A stretch of 64,000 nucleotides of DNA from Hydractinia symbiolongicarpus. Lineage: Eukaryota; Cnidaria; Hydrozoa; Anthoathecata; Hydractiniidae. How positions within the stretch are numbered: the first letter of the stretch is position 1; each line of letters opens with the position of its first letter. The stretch is taken from positions 15,190,001 through 15,254,000 of the forward strand of contig NC_079878.1 in assembly GCF_029227915.1 (NCBI RefSeq), in the 5' to 3' direction. Under the pieces are notes generated by a model, which saw only the letters and a program-made list of their open reading frames with translations, had not been told where the DNA came from and made no database searches. The position numbers and the translations under genes were made by a program. Shown in pieces: positions 25,045 through 35,273 of the stretch.

Positions 25045-25683
25045 ACCTTTAACTCCATGCTTCTATAACTTCTAGAGGGTAGTAATTTTCCCATACATTT
25101 TCTATTACCCAAGATTTTGTGTAAAACCACTTCAATAGGATAGTCCATACTAATTTTATTTCCATACCCATCCGAAATACTAACATTCAGGAAATGAATA
25201 TTCGCCCATGACAACCTCTTATACAAAATATTCTTATGTTCAACATTAACAACGCTTCCATATCGAATCTCTTCTCTGCCTGCATGTATATAAATCCTTA
25301 CACCTAACTCCATCGACTAAATTATCAGAACTATTCAACTCTTCCAATCTAAATGACAATGACCTAAGACCATCAAACGTATCCAACGACTCAACCATTT
25401 CCCTCAAATATTTCGGTATAACAACATCATCATCAATACTAACCTTCCCACTTTGCTTATTAAACTTAATACCTCCGAGAAATTCCATAAGCTCGCTAAA
25501 CGTATAAAATCCTGCCTTCAATATTTTCTCTTTACCACCAGAGGAAACTAGCTCATTCACAAGAACATTATTACATGAAAAAATAAAACTGGCACTAACC
25601 AGACCAACCTCAATAACATTATCACTAACAATATTCTGACTCAACTTACAAACCTTACTAATATCTGTAATCCTCACATACAT
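25041..25683 (-). pseudogene. Penton/minor-capsid-like protein, frameshifted
   Basis: Two overlapping minus frames. The first (25,683-25,246) begins MYVRITDISKVCKLSQNIVS and includes a segment suited to the start of a jelly-roll (VGLVSASFIFSCNNV, AGFYTFSELMEFL). The second (25,313-25,041) continues with IHFLNVSISDGYGNKISMDY, similar in pattern to the last strands of single-jelly-roll penton proteins. It lies just upstream of the major capsid gene, which supports a virion role. A frameshift around 25,300 disrupts it. Confidence 0.5.
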
Positions 25684-25706
25684 TTACCTATCCCACAAAA
25701 AATATC

Positions 25707-25865
25707 CTAAAAATAAATCCCACCGACAACAAATACAATCTCCCCAATCTTCTGTTCTTCACTAGGGACATAATAATCACTCAACTTAGGCTCCTTTAAT
25801 TCCAGTAACTTAGTCTTAGTAATCAAATAATACTCTCCCATAGCAGTATCGTACTCACAAATCAT
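25707..25865 (-). CDS. Small uncharacterised Polinton ORF (52 aa)
   Basis: An intact short frame starting MICEYDTAMGEYYLITKTKL, with a C-terminal hydrophobic stretch (GEIVFVVGG). It fills the space between the penton-like gene and the next minus-strand frame. The high C-over-G bias of the plus strand continues through it, supporting a coding origin. Function unknown. Confidence 0.4.
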   Translation of the reverse strand: MICEYDTAMGEYYLITKTKLLELKEPKLSDYYVPSEEQKIGEIVFVVGGIYF

Positions 25866-26384
25866 TCCTAGCCTCTCTCTCCCCTCTCAACGTTCTATTA
25901 ATCATATCGATCCTCATAATAATAACAATAACCTCAAGTTTTTGAAGATAGCACCGCCTCGCATCCGGATTAAAAATATTCCTCTTTGCACCAACCTGAC
26001 TAGCAATCAACGAATAACAATATTCCCTTACACTTTCAGAAATCAATGGTAAAGCCTTTCTCGTCAAACCCTACTTCTATCAATAATCCACCTTGAATAT
26101 ATATAATTCTCCAACCAATCACCCTGTTTATTGCTATTCCAATACATAAACGATCTCTCAGGGCCATACTTCGCATTCCTATCTGCACCATACTCATCAC
26201 AAACACTATTATAACCCTCCCCTGACCAATTATTATAGTATTGTGAGAGATCACTTTCACCTGGCAACTTCACCTGAAGAATATGTAATATCCTCCTGAC
26301 ATGATAATAAATATGAAACCTATAAACAGCCTTCAACATCCCACTACCTTTCTTCAAATGTTCGGCAGAAACACCTAAACACAT
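25866..26384 (-). pseudogene. Uncharacterised Polinton protein, frameshifted
   Basis: Overlapping minus-strand frames with MCLGVSAEHLKKGSGMLKAV, then LPGESDLSQYYNNWSG, CDEYGADRNAKYGPER and NKQGDWLENYIY, continuing in another frame toward 25,866. The Trp/Tyr/Gly-rich text looks like a genuine protein, and its strand and position match the capsid gene block. I do not recognise it. Confidence 0.4.
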
Positions 26385-26483
26385 TGAGGCACAATAAATA
26401 GCAAATCCAAGTTGAACAGACCAATAACCAAAATATTTATCACTATTTCATAATCTTAAATCCTCATTATTATCAATAAGACC

Positions 26484-26775
26484 TTGATGATTTGTACGTG
26501 TAATTTCAGAAACGTAGTGTGTAAAAACATTAGGGTTAGGTTAAAAACATTAGGAATTAAACTGAACTCGTCGATGGTAATAATCAATACTCTCATATCA
26601 CAGGGTTTAGATGATGGAACGATTGGTATTGATGAGTTTAAGAAAATAAGGGACAAGTATGTTGCGATGACTAGAGAAATTAGTAAAGCGGATATTAAGT
26701 AAAAAAAAGATCAAATGAGGCTGATATTGGAAAAGATGGACGGCCTCGAACAAAAGTTTTATTCTGCAGCATGAT
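26484..26775 (+). pseudogene. Uncharacterised small frame upstream of integrase
   Basis: A plus-strand frame ending ...GTIGIDEFKKIRDKYVAMTR, interrupted by TAA near 26,701, followed by further helix-forming codons to a stop near 26,775. It resembles a short coiled or helical protein. No function inferred. Confidence 0.3.
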
Positions 26776-26798
26776 TTTTATAAGCTGTGTATATATAA

Positions 26799-27740
26799 AT
26801 GGACAAGGAGTTTAAAAAGATTTATTGTGGAGTTGGTAGATATTGGAAGGGTTTATCGGCTGTGGATAAGTTGGCAAAGACAGCTGGTGTTGGTAGAAAT
26901 GAGGCAGAGAAATGGTTAAGAAAACAACCAACATAACAAATTTATTTACCACGACCAAAATACATACCACGACCTAATTCATCGTATCAGTTATTTCTAA
27001 AACCAAACGAGATCCATCAGGATGACCTGCTATACCTTTTACACGACACATATAAACGAAAAACATACAAGTACGTCCTCTGTGTCGTTGATGTAGCATC
27101 TAGATATAAGAAGGCATACCAACTCACATCAAAAACAGCAAATGAAACGATGGCTGCATTCGAAATAATATACAAAACGACACCATTAACTTACCCTGAC
27201 CTAATTATGGTCGGTGAAGAAAAAGAATTTTACGGTGATTTCACAAAATTATTCATAAAACATTCCACATCCCTCCAACGTGGTGATCCAAAACAACATA
27301 GAAGTCAGGGTATTGTCGAAAGGTTTAATAGAACATTAGCAGAGAGATTGTTTAGTCATCAATATAGGAAGGAGATGAAAAGTGGTAAGAGGAATTTTGA
27401 GTGGGTAGCGAAGTTGCAGGGTGTGATTCGTGGTATTAATGAGAATAAGACCAGACTTATTGGTATAAGACCTGTTGATGCGATTAAGTTGGATAGTATT
27501 TATCAGGGTTTTTCATTACCAAGGAAGCATGGTGAAGTTTTATTGGATGTGGGTACCTCTGTGAGATATTTGCATGAGGATGGTGAATTGGTGCGTGGTA
27601 GGAGAAGGGCGACGGATCCAAATTGGTCGGTGGATGTGTATAACATTGTAAAAAGAAGCATTAGTGTAAATCAACCAACGTTATATTATTTGGATGGAGT
27701 GATGAGATATTTCGTTAGGGAGGAGTTATTGGTCGTTTAG
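26799..27740 (+). pseudogene. Polinton integrase (DDE/retroviral type), inactivated
   Basis: The frame from ATG 26,799 has an N-terminal helix-turn-helix-like part (KLAKTAGVGRNEAEKWLRKQ), an in-frame TAA at 26,934-26,936, then the catalytic core. HQDDLLYL supplies the first Asp. A region ending MVGEEKEFYGDF stands where D-x-G-x-E-F is expected, with Gly in place of the second catalytic Asp. IVERFNRTLAERL contains the final Glu. A C-terminal domain follows to 27,740. It would insert element DNA by strand transfer, but the stop and the missing Asp imply it is dead. Plus-strand composition flips within this gene: C-rich from about 26,937 to 27,290, G-rich before and after. Confidence 0.8.
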
Positions 27741-27953
27741 TGTTTGTTTTACCTAGTTATCAACCGGATTATCGTTTGTTATGTTTTTGTTATGATTTTG
27801 TTGCGCAGTTAGCTTTTTAGGTAGTTGTCTTTTGTTGGATTTTTATTGTGATTTGTTTTGCAGGTAGCAGGGTAACTACCTGTAATATGTTATCAACTAG
27901 TTCGATAAATAGTTGTAATCTTCCTGTATAGTAGTCGAATAATTAGTTATTAA

Positions 27954-28241
27954 ATGATTGAATATTTGAATTTGTTTGTTAGTGTCGGGTTGTTTTGGGG
28001 GTTTTCGTATGTTTTTTGGAAATTTCGGTGTGTAATAAAAATAATGGAAAATTTTGTTAATGTTGATGGTGGGGGTGTTATTTCTGTAAAACGTGAAAGG
28101 TTGATTGTGTGTGTTAATACTGGTGGTTCGAAGCATTATCTCGGCAAGAATTGTACAGAGGAACAGATTATTGCTTTGTCCAGTGCAGATGTTGAGAAAG
28201 TTCATTTACAATATGGGTGTAGGTTGGGAGCATTGTTATAA
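27954..28241 (+). CDS. Small membrane-anchored ORF
   Basis: 95 codons. An N-terminal hydrophobic segment (YLNLFVSVGLFWGFSYVFW) would span a membrane; a soluble part follows (KNCTEEQIIALSSADVEK). It sits among small plus-strand Polinton frames downstream of integrase. The start may be the ATG at 28,044 (MENFVNVDGGG), which would remove the hydrophobic part. Family unknown. Confidence 0.45.
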   Translation: MIEYLNLFVSVGLFWGFSYVFWKFRCVIKIMENFVNVDGGGVISVKRERLIVCVNTGGSKHYLGKNCTEEQIIALSSADVEKVHLQYGCRLGALL

Positions 28242-28271
28242 CCGGTAAACATTATTTGAAAAAATCTTTGA

Positions 28272-28601
28272 ATGATAAAAATGGAGAAGGGACAAGCAAC
28301 AGAATATGTGACGAAGAAAGAAAAGAATCCGAAAAGGGTGGAGCAGGGGAGGAAGCTTGCTGAGTTTAATCGTGAGAGAAAGGAGGAGATATTGAGGGGT
28401 GTCAAGCATATTGAGAAGAAGCAGATAGAGTATGCGAGGGATTTTGGTTATGGTGTGTATTTAGCTGGTGGTTTGGCTGTTTGTATTTTGTGTGGAGGTG
28501 TTTGGTATTTTAGGAAGAGTGGTAATGTTGAGGTACCAAAATCTGTTTCCGTCCCTGAATCTGTCACTGAAAAATCCAACTCAGTTCTTGAAATGTATTA
28601 A
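28272..28601 (+). CDS. Small basic protein with one membrane segment
   Basis: 109 codons: a charged helix (KNPKRVEQGRKLAEFNRERK) followed by one transmembrane segment (VYLAGGLAVCILCGGVWYF) and a Pro/Ser/Val tail. Small basic membrane proteins of this layout occur in Polinton-like elements; the role is unknown. It starts 30 bases after the preceding frame and is intact. Confidence 0.5.
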   Translation: MIKMEKGQATEYVTKKEKNPKRVEQGRKLAEFNRERKEEILRGVKHIEKKQIEYARDFGYGVYLAGGLAVCILCGGVWYFRKSGNVEVPKSVSVPESVTEKSNSVLEMY

Positions 28602-28617
28602 AATAATTCTCATATAA

Positions 28618-28841
28618 ATGAGTGAAGGAAAGGAAATTAAGAATGACATTTATCATGCTGTTGTTGTTAGTGCATTTAGTGTTGGTTATGCGGTGTTATT
28701 GAAAAAAGTTATAAGGTCTCTTTACCGGATTTAGGTAAGGTGGATTTCAGTGACTCAGTGAAGTTGGTGGGTATTGTTGCCGTGTCCATGTTTACAAAAG
28801 ATTATCTTGTGAAGAAAAAGATTATTCCAGAAAATGTTTAG
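28618..28841 (+). pseudogene. Small hydrophobic ORF, frameshifted
   Basis: From ATG 28,618 the frame reads MSEGKEIKNDIYHAVVVSAF and then a hydrophobic run. It meets a stop near 28,734 unless a one-base shift is allowed, after which it continues to TAG at 28,841. It follows the previous frame by 16 bases, in the same small-gene block. Confidence 0.4.
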
Positions 28842-29116
28842 GTAATAAAATGTTGGTTTATTTGGCTGTTGATCATGAGAATAAGTTGGATGAGGAGTCG
28901 GTGGGTATGGATGTTAATAGAGTTAACACATGTTATATCTATTGTCTCACAGCATACAGATAAATGTTGTAAGTCAACTGAAGGTGTTGGTTTGTGGGTG
29001 CATTGTGGATATAGTTCGAGTATAGTTACGAAGGATGTTAGTAAGTCGATAAGGTATGTGCATGATATAAAAAAAATATAAAATTAGCACCTAAGAGTGA
29101 TTAGTCTAATCATATT
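28842..29116 (+). other. Short Polinton-derived spacer with broken frames
   Basis: A frame from ATG 28,851 (MLVYLAVDHENKLDEESVGM) stops after about 36 codons and resumes in other frames. Probably a decayed small gene. Confidence 0.3.
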
Positions 29117-29629
29117 TTGAAGGAGTATGATAATGATATAAAGAAACACTTCATTCACTTTAATATTCCAAAACCAACCTTGGGTAGTGATGAAATTACA
29201 CCAACAAGCATGAATGAATCACGTAATGAAGTTCGTCTCGTGTCATCGCTGTATGATTTGACCACAGCTGGTTTCACTTTAACTGTTGTGTTTCGACATG
29301 ATGTTCCTCTTGATTATGAGAAGCTGCTACAAAAATATATCAAGGGGAAAGAACCTTCCTTCTTATCTCGCAACAACATGTCTAAACTTATATCACAGAA
29401 GAATGGCTTTACAATATATTTAAGACATGATGGCTATATTGTTTTTGAATATAATCTTATGACGATGGTACTTAAAACACCAGATATCACGGGAAATATA
29501 GCATATGTTCATGATGGTAAGAGAAATGATTTGACTTTTAGTAGTGATGATAATAAGTCTATGTTTTATTTTTCCAACGAACAATTCTCAAGTGATGTAC
29601 CAATAATAACAATCATACAGTTCTGGTGA
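29117..29629 (+). CDS. Uncharacterised Polinton protein (about 150-170 aa)
   Basis: An open frame with no ATG at its left end; the first in-frame ATG is internal (TPTSMNES, near 29,210). The text alternates beta-rich segments (VRLVSSLYDLTTAGFTLTVVF, then KNGFTIYLRHDGYIVFEY), suggesting an all-beta fold. It lies between small membrane-protein frames and the convergent polymerase. Function not recognised. Confidence 0.4.
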   Translation: MKEYDNDIKKHFIHFNIPKPTLGSDEITPTSMNESRNEVRLVSSLYDLTTAGFTLTVVFRHDVPLDYEKLLQKYIKGKEPSFLSRNNMSKLISQKNGFTIYLRHDGYIVFEYNLMTMVLKTPDITGNIAYVHDGKRNDLTFSSDDNKSMFYFSNEQFSSDVPIITIIQFW

Positions 29630-29642
29630 TAAAATTGGTGGT

Positions 29643-29849
29643 ATGGAAGGGTTACAGATTGGAGGTGGTTACGGTTCAATATCCTCCAGTGATATTGCTG
29701 AGGAAAGGAAACAAACCAAATACTATAGACCGTTTCGTGGGGCTATATACAAAGTTCTTGTGCATCACAAGGTTCTTCCAGGTCATGATATCGCTAATTT
29801 ACATAAAAAGTTAATGCAAAGATGGTTTATTGGTGATCAGGAAGCATAG
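29643..29849 (+). CDS. Small uncharacterised ORF (68 aa)
   Basis: Starts MEGLQIGGGYGSISSSDIAE and continues with a basic helical part (FRGAIYKVLVHHKVLPG). It overlaps the 3' end of the minus-strand polymerase by about 23 bases. Intact but unrecognised. Confidence 0.35.
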   Translation: MEGLQIGGGYGSISSSDIAEERKQTKYYRPFRGAIYKVLVHHKVLPGHDIANLHKKLMQRWFIGDQEA

Positions 29850-31072
29850 TGACCTTAGGCGTACGTTTGTATTTTGTCGTCTCTAATAATTGTTTATCAT
29901 CGTTACATGATAGGACAATCTTGTTTACTGTTTCTGCATAGATATCGTGTTTATATGATCTGATTACTTCCTGGGTGAATAGACATTTCACATAATCATA
30001 ACACCCCTTGCACTTTCTCACTCACCTTTAAAGCTTACAGTTTTGATCTGAGGCCGACGAAGCCTGCATGAGCCTACTCCCACACTCATCCTTGAATTTC
30101 CTGATCACCTTTTTGTTTTTCGTTTTGTAGTTCGGGTGATTTTTTGGAAAGTTTGAGAAGTCGTGAGATCTTCTCTTTTTCTCATATCCTCATACACATC
30201 CTCTGTTTCAATCTCATAAGATAAACTGTCTGTGCCTGTGAAAAGCAGCCTAGCTCTCTCACCATACTCTTTCTTGATTGTGTTGCAGTGGAAATCATAC
30301 ATCAAGGTTTTACTCAAATCCAAAGTCCGTAGTCTATATTTGATCCTTTCACGTAAAGGCAGTAGCCGGATGGCTTTTGATTTTGGTATTTCTTCGTATA
30401 CGACTTTTCAGAGTCTTCTTTTATCTCTGCCTCGATTTTGGTTGTTACTGCTTCGAAATCTGCGTAGATGACAAAGGGTACCCTCATAGATCTGTTTTTG
30501 TTTTTGAATCTGATCTTGGCACCTTCTTTTGGCATTTGATTTGCTACCATTTCCTTGGCTTGACACCACTTCTTATGATTATCTAGTGCTGATTCCCATC
30601 GAAAGGCATTGATACACCTCTTACAGATAAACTTCCTGTGTTCGTTTTTATTTACCTGTGATGAGATCAATCTAGAAAAATTCTTAATCCAACAGTAGTG
30701 GAAAGTTTTTTCATCTGAGATGAGCAATAGATCGATCGCATTCTCATTTTCAGAGAGTCTTATGGGGTACACGCTCCCAGCATCATATCCAAACACATTG
30801 ACCTTGATATTGTTTTGCTTTTCAAACTTCCCAATATCTTTTATTTTCACAGGGAACTCCATCCCATCAAAGTTAAGTTCGCTTAAAAATGATTTATAAA
30901 TGGTTGGTCTTCCACCATTTCTATGCATGGGGTGTCTTGCTGATAAAATTGCATACATAAAACATCTATTATCCTTACTCTGCACATTTAGCACAGCTTT
31001 GGTTAATTTAATTTTCGTAGGAAGATCTATCCACGTGGACCCCTTCATTGGTTTGAATTCATCACTCCACAT
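29827..31072 (-). pseudogene. Polinton family B DNA polymerase, internally deleted
   Basis: The 5' frame (31,072-30,314) contains a Cys/His-rich segment (FICKRCINAFRWESALDNHK) and the exonuclease motif YADFEA. The next fragment (30,323-30,105) is already at the end of the palm domain, with LLFTGTDSL where the polymerase motif DTDS belongs, so one catalytic Asp is replaced by Gly. The last (30,021-29,827) has KCLFTQEVIRSYKHDIYAE and NKIVLSCNDDK, typical of the C-terminus. The middle, with the fingers and most of the palm, is missing, so this is a deletion derivative of the protein-primed polymerase. Confidence 0.8.
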
Positions 31073-31810
31073 TCATACTAAGAATTGCACTTATCCTCTA
31101 TCCTGAACCGTTATTCGGGAATTGATCAACCCTCTCCATTCCTTCCATGATCTCCTTCACCAGGTTATTAAAGAGATCTTCAAATTCACTTGTATCGATG
31201 CTTTTTTGTTCTGATATGATGCTTAACTTTTTCAAACTTTCCACTCGTTATATTTAGTCGGTCGAGTTCGATTATTATAATAAGAGTAATGGTTCCTTGT
31301 GTTTCAATGACACGGTTTAGACCACGTCGACATGATTCACTCTACACCAGAAAACGTGTATGTTTTTTATGCACTTCCCAATATTGTTCCTATAACTTTG
31401 GTCCTTTTCTGGTTTTGAGTTTGTCCTTTAACTGAGAAATTACAAGAGCTTGTTTTGCAATTACTCTCTTCATTGGGTTGACAATGGTGTCACGAACCTG
31501 TCTGGCAGTTTTATTATTGCCAATGGAATTTACAATATTTTCTATCTATCAAAGATTTTCGAAAATTTTCCATATTTATTGTATTTTTACTGTACAGAAA
31601 ATTTTTTAATCTTGATTTCTGGCTTATTTAATATATTTTTCTAGACAACTTTCCTTGGGTGGGGTACGAGGGCTTTGGGAGATTCATAGTTGAGATTCAG
31701 AAGATTTTTGAGAGTGTGTTAAGGGATTGCTTTTGTGATGGCTTGAAAGAGACAGATGATATGGTTGGTGGCTGTGTGAATAATTTTGATGTTTTTAAAT
31801 TTTTTATTTT
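31073..31810. other. Right part of the Polinton-like insertion, no gene seen
   Basis: AT-rich sequence beyond the polymerase 5' end. A plus-strand frame (31,659-31,859) has no recognisable domain. The expected terminal inverted repeat with the left edge (from 22,900) is not evident. Confidence 0.4.
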
Positions 31811-31843
31811 GACGGGCGCTGGTGGGGTAGACGAGCGCCCGTC
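31811..31843. other. GC-rich perfect hairpin near the insertion edge
   Basis: GACGGGCGCT and AGCGCCCGTC form a perfect 10-bp stem around a 13-base G-rich loop, in otherwise AT-rich DNA. It lies about 60 bp inside the right boundary of the Polinton-like insertion. Function unknown. Confidence 0.6.
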
Positions 31844-31902
31844 AGGATGGAAATTTTAGGGAAAAGTGTATCTGAAAATAATTTTCTTGAAGTGAGTCAG
31901 AA

Positions 31903-32278
31903 CCGGACATTACCTACTACTTGTGTAACCTAGGCTCGTGAACAACTTTGTTCCTTCGCAGAGGATATGATCAAGATCACCTGGGTTCCAAATAGAAACC
32001 TTTTTGATAACTGACCAAACGATCGCAAACAGGGAATTACACATACATTGTGTGCCAATAAAAGTTCCAAGCCTGACATCCCTTTGATAAAAAGATCCCT
32101 GTACCGACTTTAAAACAGAGTAAGGCCCAGGAATAGTTTCAACTTCACCGGAAAGTAAAAGAATCATACGGCGGCAGTTTCTATACGCGGGGTTCACAAT
32201 AGCAGTGGTGGCGTGTGGCCAAGAAAAACAACCTTTAAAAACTAGAGAAACCTCTGTCATATTATTTAAAAAATACAT
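31903..32278 (-). pseudogene. Helitron 5' portion: 2A-like motif and protease N-half
   Basis: The minus frame includes RMILLLSGEVETIPGP, a degenerate form of the 2A ribosome-skipping motif (consensus D-x-E-x-N-P-G-P) seen at the start of many invertebrate element proteins. VQGSFYQRDVRLGTFIGTQC then carries a cysteine in the position of the protease nucleophile, and DLDHILCEGTKLFTSLG follows. This is the first half of the protease whose second half lies at about 22,903. Reading through the shared CCGGA joins the halves in one frame with no length gap against the family pattern, apart from a stop next to the junction. Confidence 0.65.
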
Positions 32279-33169
32279 AGTTTTGCAGCAGGTCTAATAT
32301 ATTCAGTAAGATCACCAATAAGTAACCAATAGGTTTACCAAATAAGTCTGAATATCTGATAAGTCTGAATATCTGCTTGTCTATATATCTCGCTTTTATA
32401 CTCTGTCGAGTGTTGGTTGTCAATGTCGAACCTAAAAATAAGAAAAAGAGATTCATTGCATGCATTTCTTCATGGCTAAATATTTATGCGGCTATTTTTG
32501 ATTTCCGCCGGCGAAGGCGGAATCTTTAAAATCGCCTGGGGAGATAGAGAGATAGATAGAGACAGCCCAGAGCCTGGACGCTCAAATCTTATCCAGGCTA
32601 AAGCTTAAATCCTCGTTTTGACAGATTTTTTTCTGAGAACGAGGTTAAAATGAGTTTTAAGCCAATAAGAATCCTAACAGTGCGACAAATTGTTTTATTA
32701 TCCAATGAACATTACTTTATTTTAAGTTTATATGCTATCGAAAGTTAAAGCTCGTGCAGTGTAGCATAATGAAGATCGTCTTATAATGCATGGCGCATTT
32801 GATGTTATTGACGTTTTCCTTTAATAATTACGTCATTTGCTTCTGTACAATTTCGCAAGCACGTAGACTAAAGCTATATTGAGCAGAACTAATTAATTAT
32901 TCATGCTTTTAATTAAAAGAGGAATTGTTGAGGCTGGATATTTTTGGTGAAAGATAATGTATTAGAGTTATAAAATCGTGACAAGTATGTCACGATTTTA
33001 TATCTTTTTCAAATTATTGCTAATGGCGGGAATTAGAATACCAATTCTATCTAATCTGGCAGACATAAAATGAGTTAGCCTGTTGAAATCTACGAATTCG
33101 CCGGTCCTAATTCTGGTCTTCATGTTAGGCTGTTGTGTAAGTATATAGCCATACAGGTTAACAATGACC
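32279..33169. other. Non-coding, with an inverted-repeat partner near 37.2 kb
   Basis: Around 32,495-32,545 (TTTCCGCCGGCGAAGGCGGA, then ATCGCC and a GATAGATAGA run) the sequence is an inverted relative of 37,225-37,290. No gene seen. Confidence 0.4.
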
Positions 33170-33930
33170 CGTCCATATAGGAAAAAAAATTAGAAACTAT
33201 ATGATCATGTGCTTTCTACAAACTCTTAAGGAGATACAAGGGTTTACAACTTTTGCTGACATCAGTAAAAACCAGCCAATGTACACAAAATTTTATCCAG
33301 AGATTTGTTTACCTATTGCATCTGTGTATAGCGTGAAACTCTGATCAAGAAAATGTCTCGGATCATGCACTTTTGACAAACGGTTAATGAAATATATTGG
33401 TTTTAAAATTTTGCTGACGTCAGCAAAGTTCTTCTCCAAAGAACAAAAAAAATTTGTATACCTGTTGCCTTCATCGTAAAAATCTGGAAACACTGATCAA
33501 GAAAATGTATGGGATTTTTGATGACGTCATAAACGTTTCGATTCCGAAACGGATTCAGGGACCCCAATTCGAGAATCTTACCCAATTTAATCCCATGTTG
33601 GCCTTAAAAAATTACTGACATCACTAAATCATTTCCAAGTTATTTAACCTCAAAGCTATGATTGCATTGTAATCGCTTTATTACTTTAAATTTAAACTAT
33701 TGGTGTTAAATATATACGTTACTTACGTTGTGACATTCTGGCACAGACGCACACAACTTTCGTATTATTATATAGACTAGTCGGTGGCGCGTGGATAAAT
33801 CCACGGGCTCTCCTGTCCTTTAAATACCACATTTCGTGTATCTCACTACTACAGCTACCATTGTGGGTGACAGACAGACGTATACGGATATTATATCATA
33901 GATTAGGTTTTCCTTAAAAACTTATTCGTT
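33170..33930 (-). repeat. Interspersed repeat with TGACGTCA motifs, minus copy
   Basis: Contains TTGATGACGTCATAAACG, AAACGGATTCAGGGACCCC and AAATTTTGCTGACGTCAGC, plus an end near 33,770-33,880 with TATAGACTAGTCG, a GTGGATAAATCCAC palindrome and GTGACAGACAGACG. These match, inverted, the copies at 37.3-38.6 kb. It is a repeat family, probably non-autonomous; class unresolved. Confidence 0.6.
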
Positions 33931-35273
33931 TACCGTTTTTTGAACAACCTACAATTTCCTGCAGCTGCAAAAAGTTTGATGCAATATTTTTCAACATTCT
34001 GTTTATACTTCCAGTATTTCACCGATTTACGACCCAAAGAGTTAAACTGTAGTTACTCAAATTATTTTTCTCTAAAGTAGAAGTATAGCTAAATAAAAAT
34101 GTTGTAAACAAATCTTTCAGCAAATGAATAACAAAAACAACAGAGCACGCCGCAATAACGCGCTTCAGGCGGCCGCCATATTTATTTATAATGATCGGTA
34201 TTAATTGATTGTATTTATGCTCATGTGTTTCAACTTAGTAAAGATGGTTCAAATGTTTGGTGTGACCGTTGTGTAGCACTCAACTGCAAAAACATTAGTC
34301 CATTTTAAAAACAAGCTATTAAAGTTTTATGAAAGTCAAAGTAACATTTCAACTGACAACATCTTCTGACGATTGCATCAGTCCATAACTTAATATATTA
34401 AGCTGTAGCAAACCCGTCGCCCCAGTTTATTGCTTTCTTGTTGGTCTAGAAATATTTGCCACTAAAGCTTGGTTTCTATCTGGTGTTAATTCGCGATAAG
34501 CAGGTGCACTAATTGGAGTTAATTTTTTAACACATAATAAAAACATCAAAGTATCAATTTAATTTGATATCTTATAACGTCAGCCGATGCAACGTTTACA
34601 TTATGCATGCCTCAAAGCTGCAATAAATTACGAGTCAAGAAACGACAATCGAACAATTAGAGAAACAAGCCTTAGTATAGAACAAACAAAAAACTCGGTA
34701 TATATATTGTACTTGCTTCACTTTTTCTCTACCATATTTAAATGGTTATATATAATCACTTCCAAATATTTTAAATTTAACCTGATCTTGACAAAAATAC
34801 TAACGCTATAGCTAAGTGTGATATTTAGTTGTTTTAAAGTGGGAGGTAAGCTTTAAAAAGAGAAGCTAATTTGCCCTATGTTGTACTCCATTTTGCCTCT
34901 CTTATATGCAAGCACAAATTCCATAGCTAACTTTGTAAACATTGTAAACATTAAAATCTCATCTATATATCTATAGCCCTATAGCTATGCTTAAAATATT
35001 GTTAAATGGAAGAAAAAAATACTGTATATAGCTATATAGCTAGCTACAGGGAAACTTTAAATTAAAATATTTATTACCTAAGCAAGTTCAATCACACCCA
35101 ATCGAAGGTTTTCCAGAAAGCAATGCAATATCTTTTAACGACTAACAATATCAGCTACCAGTATCTTTTAACAGCTATGACTAGTCCTTTCTGGAGCTTT
35201 CTAACAATAACCAGCAGGAGAAGAGAACTGTTTTAAGATTCTCAAGAACGATATCTAAACACGAGGTTGAATA
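33931..35273. other. No gene seen
   Basis: AT-rich non-coding DNA. A 74-codon frame at 34,587-34,811 has no supporting feature. Confidence 0.5.

Larger units (their letters stand above)
22900..31902. mobile_element. Polinton/Maverick-like (adintovirus-like) insertion, decayed
   Basis: About 9.0 kb with remnants of a packaging ATPase, capsid-type proteins, a retroviral-type integrase and a protein-primed family B DNA polymerase, the core set of Polintons. Capsid and ATPase genes lie on minus (23.3-25.7 kb), integrase and small membrane-protein frames on plus (26.8-29.8 kb), polymerase on minus (29.8-31.1 kb). It sits inside a Helitron. The pentamer CCGGA occurs on both sides (22,895-22,899 and 31,903-31,907), a candidate target duplication (Polintons usually make 6 bp). 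Clear terminal inverted repeats were not found, so the ends are eroded or rearranged. All genes appear non-functional. Confidence 0.8.

Noticed and set aside
26520-26560. Telomere-like TTAGGGTTAGG
   Set aside because: Barely two units within G/T-rich Polinton coding DNA; expected from composition.
31659-31859. 66-codon plus-strand ORF near the Polinton right edge
   Set aside because: No domain, and its end includes the hairpin; probably not coding.
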